Positions 56,641 to 64,000 of a stretch of 64,000 bases of DNA are shown here, piece after piece. The stretch is from Blasia pusilla. Lineage: Eukaryota > Marchantiophyta > Marchantiopsida > Blasiales. Made by a program: the position numbers and the translations under genes. The stretch spans positions 21,576,001 through 21,640,000 of the forward strand of contig CM114274.1 of the NCBI GenBank assembly GCA_050084515.1, read 5' to 3'. Every line of letters begins with the position of its first letter. Within the stretch, counting starts at the first letter, position 1. Under the pieces are notes generated by a model that searched no databases, had not been told where the DNA came from, and was given only the letters and a program-made list of their open reading frames with translations.

Positions 56641-58783
56641 GTGCCTAATAACTGCCAATTTTACGTAACAGCCTCACTCCTCGTAACGACTTTTTGGATG
56701 CTCCTGTCGATGCAGTGCGAAGACCAAGAACCCCAAAGAACAAGACTGCGAAGACCCAGCGGAAAAGACCCAAGCCAAAGACTCCTATCCTTGGTCTCTT
56801 ATGAGTCTTCACGAGTCTTGGGGGTCGGAACTTCCACAATCCAGAAGTTTGTAGCCCATGCCTTGTACGTGATTTCTTCGTTACCCCCTCCCTCAGCCTT
56901 CGGTCGGGTGCATGGTATCTTCGCACATGCATGCCATTCACTCTTGTTGGCAATGCTTCTCCGCTTAATGTTCCTAATTGTAAAGATCCATTTTCAAAAA
57001 CCTCCAGGACCCAATATGGTCCCATCCAATTTAAATTTAGCTTCCTTGGAAATTTTAGGCGACGATTGTCATAGAGCAACACCAAATCCCCTCCTTGTAT
57101 TGACTGTGATCTTAGGTTCTTGTCATAATGCTGCTTTCTTTGGATTTGAACAGTCTTCGTATGGCCCAGAGCAAGATGTCTTGCCTCCTCCAATGCAACC
57201 AATTCCTCGTTCCTCCTCCTTCCGTGACCGCCGACTCTTCTTTGTTTCTTTCTTCTTCTAAAACTCGGTAGGTGGGCACATCCCATTCAATTGGAATGAA
57301 GGGTTGAATGCCATAGGTCAGATAGAACGATGTGTACCTAGCAGTGATTTTCTCCGCCGTGCAATAGCCCAAAGTATGGCAAGAATCTTGGTATCCCAAT
57401 CATACGCATAGATGACCGTCAATCGATTCAAGATCCTACAAATTAACCCATTGGACTTCTCTGTTTACCCATTGGCCTTGGGATTGTGAGAGGTTGTCTA
57501 GCGGTGCTCGATTAGGAAGTGGTTGGTCAAAGCTTTGACCGTATTCCAGAAGACAGCCATATCTAGTAATAATCATTTCTTACAAAAACTTGGCCATTGC
57601 CGCACTGTCATCCTTTCGAGTAGCGACTACTTCCACTATTTTGGTGCAATAATCCATAGCAATTAAAATATACTTTTGGCATATCTATTGGGTGGCAAAT
57701 GAAATAGGATCCACAAAATCGATACCCCACTTCTCAAAAGGGGCCAAGGGAAGAATAGGTACCAAAGGCCAACGAGAAGTTGTTGTCGGCCTTTGTGCTC
57801 TTTGACAAGCATCACACTTTTGGATGAAGGATCTGACATCCCGATATATTGTGGGCCACCAATAATGTGTGGCCAAGATTTTCTTGACAATATTCCTAAC
57901 TGCAAAATGCCCTCCGGCATTCTTCGAATGCATACCAGCAATCACCCGCAGAACTTCCTCCTTCTCTAAGCACCTTCTATATTCTCCATCCGCCCCAAGC
58001 TTGAATAGTACATCATGGCAAATCTCATAAGGCCCTACCTTATGCAAAAATACTGCCCGTTCTTCTACTTTCATAGGAGTTGGGAAAGTAAGAGTGATTA
58101 GAAATCGCAAAATGTCATAGGAGTTGGGAAAGTAAGAATGATTATAAATCGAAGATCCTTGCAAGATTTCCTCGCTGATCAAGAATAGCTTTTTGTCCGA
58201 AAAGTCATCTTCAAGGATCTCTGTGAAATCGATCTTTGACGTCCTCAAGCATGATAGAAAGTCCGCATTGGTGTGGATCTTTCCTGCTCTTGTCACCACG
58301 TCAAATGTAAATTCTTGTAACAAGAGAATCCACCTGGCAATCCTGCCTGACAAATCTGCTTTGACCACCAAGGCACAAAGGGCAAAATGGTCGATATGAA
58401 AAACAAAGGGGTATCCCAGTAAGTAATGCTGAAACTTCTTGCAGGCAAAGACCATGCCCAAGGCTTCTCTCTCCGTATTAGTGTACTTTTGTTATGCGAC
58501 GGAAAGTTTTCGCCCTACATAATAGATAGGGTAATCCTTCTTCTTCTCATCTAGCTGACTTAGTACTACACCAATTGCAAATGATGAGGTGTCAACATAC
58601 ACCTGGAACACCTTCGTCTAGTCCAGGGGACGAATCACAGCAGCGGTCGTCAATGTTTATTTCAACTACTCAAACGCCCTCTGACATGCTGGCAACCAGT
58701 GCCATTCCTCGATCTTCTTCAACAAGGTTGTTAGAGGCTTTGCCTTTAGCACATAATCCTTAATGAACCGATAGTAATACCCC
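56641..58783 (-). pseudogene. Ty3/gypsy RNase H and integrase, copy 2
   Basis: From 58,783 down: end of reverse transcriptase (GYYYRFIKDY), RNase H (YPIYYVGRKLSVA, TEREALGMVFACKKFQHYLL, then HIDHFALCALVVKADLSGRI), integrase zinc finger (GMHSKNAGGHFAVRN and CDACQRA), core start WGIDFVDPIS, and C-terminal region (GGDLVLLYDNRRLKFPRKL, VNGMHVRRYH) ending near 56,645. Stops and frame changes occur near 58,670, 58,495, 57,690 and 57,450. The part around the second Asp and Glu is worn. The gypsy LTR at 58,784 cuts off the rest of the reverse transcriptase. Confidence 0.85.
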
Positions 58784-59977
58784 TGTGATACCCACAATTT
58801 TGTAATCTTGAAGAATATATCATTTTATTCAACGAAGACTCTTGTATATTATGATTTTGATTTTGATTATCTATTATTATGAAGAAGAATAAGTGAATCA
58901 CCAAGCTCCTAAGACAAGGCAGAGAGATGAAGATCAAGGATTTGCCTTAGAGGAGATTCAAAAGCTGTAAAGAAGTATAAAGGCTCAACGCAAAGCTCAG
59001 CGAAGCTTAACAAAGTCTAACGAAGCTCAACGAAGCTCTATATACAAAGTACTTTGCTCTTGAGCGAAGCACAAAGAGCAAAGCACGAAGAGCGAAGCAC
59101 GAAGCACGAAGAAGAAGGAAGAACTTCGTCCTCCTGAAATTTAGCGCAGTGAAGTTCAGCATGATTGAGATTCGAACCGACACATAGTTTAAACAATTAG
59201 ACTAGGAAAGGACGCGACCCTTTGTATCAAATTGGTAGTTAGGACAGTTTTGTATCGCGGATTCATAGGGATTGTAAGAAAAGCTAAGAGAACCATAGAT
59301 CTAGGTAGTTACAGATATTGAAAAGACACACCCTTCATCAAGAACGCTTCGGATCATATAAACGATCCTACTCTCGAGAATATTTAAGAAACAAGATGAA
59401 GCTATTATCATCATTCGCTCATGACGTCCTTATGTCAGAGGGAATGGTCCGAGCAAGAGAGATGTACCCTCTCGAGCTTGTAGATACTTTGAAGTCTTCC
59501 AATTCTTGATGGAGTAGTAAAGCATTCATTCATTCATTCTGATGTGCGATGCTTATGTCTGAACATTCTTTTTGGGTCTGCCGAGTGAAGAGTGAATCAG
59601 GCGAACCTTTCTCACCAATGGAATAATCAATATAAAGTTGTATGAAATTTGTTTGACAGAGAGTAACCTGCCCCGACGGATTGAGTTCCGAAAGTAGGAG
59701 AAGCCAGCTTTATTCTTGAGGTCTCTGTGAGGTTCCGAGATGATGAGAGAACAAATTTCCTGAGTGTCCTTTAAACTCCACTCGAGAGAATTGAAGAAGA
59801 TAACATATGTACTAAGAAGGATCGGAAGCTGATACTGGAATACTACAATTGAATTACATAATCAATTACACTTTTACAACATAATCATCACCTAATACTC
59901 TCTTTTCATCCAACAATGATCCTCTTGGGGATCGAACTCTACAATTGACTGTAAATAAGAAACACTTAGACATTACA
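58784..59977 (+). repeat. 5' LTR of gypsy copy 3
   Basis: Starts TGTGATACCCAC exactly where the RT/RNase H frame of copy 2 is broken and ends near CATTACA, 16 bp before the primer binding site. About 1.2 kb. It carries simple repeats of CGAAGC and AAGCACGAAG at 58,980-59,130. The right boundary is uncertain; the matching 3' LTR is outside the window. Confidence 0.7.
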
Positions 59978-59993
59978 TATAGTCGAAGACTTT

Positions 59994-60013
59994 TTGGCGC
60001 CGCTGCCGGGGAT
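59994..60013 (+). other. Primer binding site of gypsy copy 3
   Basis: TTGGCGCCGCTGCCGGGGAT, one base from the TGGCGCCGTTGCCGGGGAT site of plant Tat/Athila-type gypsy elements, which is usually read as priming by tRNA-Asp. Confidence 0.8.
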
Positions 60014-60739
60014 CATATCCTTGGCTGAGAAGGGAGAGAAAGATCCATGGGGAAGCAGGGAACGGAGAAAGAAGCTTCGCTCCTAGACAACCCACATTCT
60101 AATTCTTACTAAAGACCATCGGCTAGCTCTAGCGACCCCCGTAAGACAATGTTTGCTTGAAGATAACAATATAGTTGCTGCATTGGTGCTAGAGAAGATA
60201 GGCCAACTAATTAGAATGGTCAAAGAACCGGTCGCCGAACGGTGCTTTGCCCATGGACGATAGTTGTACTTGGTGAAAACCCGGTACTTCTGTCTATGGG
60301 AGGAAAACCTGGCAGGAAGCATAGGAGCACCAAGCACCCTCTTGTAGATGTAAAAAGAATCAGTAGTTAACCTCCATCCATGGACCCATACCCTATCGCC
60401 ACCGTGGGGGTGATTGCGAGTTGCCAAATCCCCCAAGAGACTTATGGAAGGCTCTCAGCCCTCTTCGCGAGAGCAGCGAGCCGATCGGCGCAGGAACAGC
60501 AACCGGCTTGAAGACCCCCTGGTTCGTCTCTGAGTCTTCGTCCTCGTCCAAAGACGAAGACCAAGAAGAAAGAAAGGGACAAATTTCCCACTACGTCCCA
60601 TGCTAGTTCACAGTCGGACGAAGAGTCGTCTTGGGACCCCTTTGGAGAGTCAGGGAGCGAGGAGCCGATCAGAGCACCTCGGGCGGCACCTTTACCTCCT
60701 CCTTCTCGAGCATCAAGCCCCGGAGCCAGCAGGAGAGCA
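60014..60739 (+). other. Leader of gypsy copy 3
   Basis: Between primer binding site and the gag start. 60,421-60,600 is open with an acidic serine-rich stretch (SESSSSSKDEDQEE) and may be the N-terminus of gag in a worn frame. No other feature. Confidence 0.5.
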
Positions 60740-61398
60740 GTGCCCATGGCCAACACTAGAAAAACTCTGCTAAGGTACCCCACCTTTGCTGGAGGCCGAC
60801 GAGACGATGTGGATAACTTTATTCTTGAATTCACCCATGTCGCAAAAGCCAACGCGGAAGGGGCAGAGGAGGATTTGTTACGAGTCTTCCGGCCTGCTCA
60901 AGAAGCGAGCAAAGGTGGTATGAAGGTCTCGGAGCAGAAGTCACGGAGACCTGGAAAAGGGTCGTGGAATCCTTCCTACACGAGTTCCGCGACTTGGAGT
61001 TCGAGGACAGGCTTCTTACAAAGCTTCGCGACCTGAAGCGAAGAAAGAAGGAAACTCTCCGGGAATATACCCAACGGTTCCAGAGCCTTGTGAATAAGCT
61101 AGAACACACGACTACCTCCCAATTGGTAGATTGGTTCGTGTCCGGCTTGTCCAAAGAAATGGATCGGTATTGCCGGAGGGGCCAACGGGATTCTCTGGAG
61201 GCGGTCATAGCCTCTGCTGAGGCGTACAAAGCCTCAGAAAAGTCCCACCGAACACGAAGACGGCGTCACCAACGAAGAGGGGCGTCGCAGACTAGTGCTT
61301 CGTCCGAAGACGAAGCGTCCTCCACCGACACGGAATCCTCTACAGAGGATTCGTCTGAGTCCTCTGTAGAGGTAAAAGTAGCAGGAGGTAAAAGCTAA
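60740..61398 (+). pseudogene. Ty3/gypsy gag, copy 3
   Basis: MANTRKTLLRYPTFAGGRRD at 60,746 opens the gag domain (LLRYPTFAGGxxDDVDNFIL). The frame changes near 60,900; from 60,964 the open frame has LHEFRDLEFEDRLLTKLRDL, REYTQRFQSLVNKLE and LVDWFVSGLSKEM, the retrotransposon gag pattern, followed by a basic stretch RRRRHQRRG and an acidic Ser/Thr/Asp tail. It would form the capsid. Broken by the frame change. Confidence 0.82.
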
Positions 61399-62190
61399 GA
61401 GGAAGGGGAAGAGCAGGCGTCATCGCTCCCCCAAGCACCAGGCCAAAACCCGACCAAGTACCAAGCGTCGTCCTCAGCAGTCGGAAAGTCCAGTAAGAGG
61501 GACGGCAAGGAAGGCCGTGGAGGAACTTAGTAAACAAATGGCTGAGTTGAAGGTACACCTGGCGGCCCAGAAGGACCCCAGAAGACGACCCGGGCTGATG
61601 AGGCCCAACGTTTGGTGTAGTAGTTGTGGAACCCAGGGGCATATCTTGTACAAGAATGCCCCTTTCGGGGATCTGCGGTGGGTCCAGGAAGAGGCCCCTA
61701 TTGAAGAAGGATGGTATGAACCAGAACAGTGGGAAGGGTGCTATGCCGTGCAAGCGGTGCCACCCCCAAACCCTGGAAGAAGCTGGATCACACGATATGT
61801 ACCTCCGGAATACGGGGAACAGAGACCCCTGAGACAGATTATGGGTCCGGCGGCCTTCACGCCACCCATCAAGAGAAATTGTTGTTATAACTGCGGCGCA
61901 GCAGACCACTGGGCCAATAATTTCCCAAACCCGAAGCGACAGTGGGACTCAATCCCTTATCGCGGAATCAGAAGAAGGGCGGGCACACTGCCGTGGAATG
62001 CCCGGAGCCTAAGGTCCCACGTTTTTTGGTCAGGTATGTAAATACTCCAGCGGTTCAACCAGAGCCCAAGAACGATGTAAATGTACAACTGGTCCGGGTG
62101 GAAGAAGTAGTGTCCTCGAGACCAAAGCGAGTCACCATCAGCGAGGAAGACTCGACCCAAGGGGCCAACGAAGAATCATCAGACTAGCCC
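61399..62190 (+). pseudogene. Gypsy copy 3 nucleocapsid region
   Basis: Basic linker and zinc-knuckle remnants: CSSCGTQGHILYKN (fourth ligand replaced by Asn), CYNCGAADHWANNF (fourth ligand replaced by Phe) and, after a frame change near 61,940, KKGGHTAVEC. Losing the last Cys in two knuckles fits decay. An acidic stretch SEEDSTQGANEESSD ends before the stop at 62,187. Confidence 0.72.
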
Positions 62191-62208
62191 AAAGAATTTC
62201 AAGAAACA

Positions 62209-62950
62209 GTGTTGGCGGTCACCACGAGATCAAAGAGTCAAACCGCAGGGACCCCAAAGGTAAAGAAGGGTGCTTCGTCTTCGCGCGAAGCTCGGGAGCC
62301 CAAGAACAAAGCGGTGAACACCTTACGTGCCGGAAAGGCCATCCTCAAAGGCGATGTGGACCCGGCCTTTGACCAAAGTCATCCGAAATACTTCCATCAG
62401 GACGTGGAGGACCAGGTCCGTGCTCAAGTGCGGGAGGCCCAGGAACCAGAGGGGAAACAGACCCCGAGAGAAGGCAAAGGCCAACCTCACGACGGTCAAG
62501 CCATGGCGACATCACCACGGGTCCTAGAAGCGCACGATTTCTTGAGGACTTTGCGTCAACCCGGCCAACATAACCTGCTGCGATTGCTAATGGATAACCC
62601 AAGATACGGAAAAATCCTGCAGCAGAGGAAAATCAGCCGCAAAAAAGACCAGGAAAGCAAAGAAAGCAAACCGTGGTGGACTGTTCGATCGAAGTCGAGG
62701 ACTTGGGAGCCCCCAAAGTGGAGGTGGAGATTGATGGCCATACCATTAAGAAGGTCCCCATTGATTCCGGAAGCGGAATCAATATTATGATGGAGCAAAC
62801 AGCTCGGGCCCTAGGGTACACGGTGTACGAGCCCACAGACAAGTACTTGCGGTTTGCATATCAATCCCGGAAGAGACCCCTCGGACAACTCACGCAAATT
62901 CCGACCATGCTCGGGGGGGTGTTGTTTATGTTGGACTACTTAGTCTTATA
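62209..62950 (+). pseudogene. Gypsy copy 3 linker and aspartic protease
   Basis: A linker (DPAFDQSHPKYFHQDVEDQV, HDFLRTLRQPGQHNLLRLLM) leads to the protease: VEVEIDGHTIKKVPIDSGSG with the DSGSGIN active site near 62,763, then LGYTVYEPTDKYLRFA. The two segments are in different frames, so translation is interrupted near 62,640. It would mature the polyprotein. Confidence 0.78.
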
Positions 62951-64000
62951 GCCCTGACCGCGACGGGCTATCCTCTGCTCATCGGAAGACCCTGGCTGTA
63001 TGGCGCAAGAGTGACTACAGATTGGAAAAGGCGTCGGTTCACGTTCAGCGCCGAATCGGGACTCAAGCGACTCATCAAGTCGTCGGGAAATCTCGACCAC
63101 CCGAAGGAGAGACGCCACCGACTGACGACGGCTATACGTCAGATCAAGACAACACCACCGCTACTGAGTCCTCGTCCAATGTATATTATTTAGAATGTTA
63201 TGAAATAGATGAGGAGTCAGTACCCTCCAAGACAAGGTCGACTCGAGAGGAAGAGAAGCTAGGTCATAGCACCTTTCAGTTTACAGAAAACATGGTTCAA
63301 GAGCAGGACTATGTCCAGGTCAATATTGCAGATCAAAAATCTCTACGCCTTTCGGCGGATTTGTCTCCTACCACACTTATAAAATATAAAAGACTACTGT
63401 TTAAGTATTTGGATGTCTTTGCATACTCTATGGATGAAATGAGAGGCATTCCCGCACAATATGGTGAACACCGAATTGATCTTAAAGAAGGCGCGGTCCC
63501 GGTGCGAATGCGAAAATATCGACTGAATCCAAAGTACTCATTGTTAGTCAAGGACAAGATCGATCAGCGTCTCGAGGCCGGAATAATCTATCCGGTGTAA
63601 AGCAGCGAGTGGGTGTCGCCCATCGTAATTGTGCCTAAAAAACAAACAGGCAAAATCCGAGTGTGCGAGGATTATCGGAAATTAAATGCGGCCACCTTAA
63701 AAGACCACCATCCACTACCTTTCACCCACAATATTTTGGATAAAGTGGCCGGGCACGAGCGTTATACCTTCTTGGACGGGTATTCGGGGTACAACCAGGT
63801 ATCCATAAGAGAAAAGGATCGTCCCCTCACAACGTTCACGACAGATCGGGAACTTTTGATATCGCGTAATGCCTTTTGGGTTGTGCAATGCCCCGACTAC
63901 TTTCCAACGGATGATGATCTCCATCTTCCAGGAGTATCTTCGAAGTTCGTCAAATCTTTTAGACAATTTTTGTATCTTTAGCACGGAGGCCGAACATCTT
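62951..64000 (+). pseudogene. Gypsy copy 3 reverse transcriptase, runs off right edge
   Basis: GYPLLIGRPWLYGARV-type protease-RT linker near 62,965; 63,022-63,600 with YLDVFAYSMDEMRGIPAQ and HRIDLKEGAVPVRMRKYRLN; a TAA at 63,598 interrupts; then EWVSPIVIVPKKQTGKIRVC, DYRKLNAATLKDHHPLPF and FLDGYSGYNQVSI, which are motifs 1 to 3 of gypsy reverse transcriptase. The YxDD motif is beyond a further break near 63,880 and the window edge. Confidence 0.88.

Noticed and set aside
59000-59130. Satellite DNA made of CGAAGC units
   Set aside because: Only a short simple-repeat patch within the gypsy LTR, not a tandem array of satellite length.
1-64000. tRNA or rRNA genes
   Set aside because: No cloverleaf with A and B boxes and no rRNA-like conserved stretch was seen; the tRNA-like strings are retrotransposon primer binding sites.

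Overview
The window comes from a land-plant nuclear genome, probably a repeat-rich intergenic region. It holds plant-type Ty1/copia and Ty3/gypsy retrotransposons with the usual primer binding sites and domain order, GT..AG introns of plant size, TATAAATA promoters, and no ordinary single-copy gene, tRNA or rRNA that I can recognise. I cannot name the species. Almost every coding region is broken by stops, frameshifts or deletions, so this is a cemetery of transposable elements rather than a set of working genes.

Layout. 1-2,853: 5' part of a copia element on the minus strand, inserted in a gypsy LTR. 2,854-9,600 and 55,964-58,783: remains of two related gypsy elements on the minus strand, each with pol followed by an extra coiled-coil ORF and a long LTR. 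58,784-64,000: 5' LTR, primer binding site, gag, protease and start of reverse transcriptase of a second gypsy family on the plus strand, inserted in the RNase H region of the previous gypsy. 9,601-55,963: 46 kb made of five nested copies of one large DNA transposon family, inserted in the extra ORF of the second gypsy and flanked by a perfect 10-bp target duplication (ATGGGCACGA).

The DNA transposon is the main discovery. Five copies, called E1 to E5 here, can be separated by their termini and target duplications: E1 9,601-55,963 (outermost); E2 12,820-37,036 inside E1; E3 13,811-26,143 inside E2; E4 about 41,313-55,093 inside E1 (its left end is deleted); E5 44,387-53,251 inside E4. A complete copy is about 12 kb (E3 is 12,333 bp; E2 without E3 is about 11.9 kb). 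Its ends are unlike each other apart from a GA-rich stretch: end A starts GGGGGCTGGTATTCTGGC and end B starts GAGGTGCGGTAAGAGG. Target duplications are 9-10 bp. Each full copy carries two divergent genes. Gene 2, read towards end B, encodes a Mutator-like (MULE) transposase: N-terminal Cys/His zinc-binding region, a DDE-like core and a C-terminal SWIM zinc finger. Gene 1, read towards end A, encodes a basic coiled-coil N-terminus, a ParB/sulfiredoxin-like domain (DGNHR motif), a long charged middle, and a beta-class DNA amino-methyltransferase whose motif IV (DLPSG) precedes motif I (FDLVGLSG).

The shared promoter between the two genes and the larger introns are filled with a near-perfect 27-bp palindrome: arms GCAACCCGTCGG and CCGACGGGTTGC around a 3-nt centre. 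By eye there are on the order of 150 in the window, in arrays with a pitch near 64-68 bp. Centres differ between arrays, and many intron copies carry a central GANTC. Arm changes are often compensated on the other side. I suggest, as inference, that these palindromes are binding or methylation sites for the ParB-like/methyltransferase protein, a parS-like or self-marking system carried by a plant transposon.
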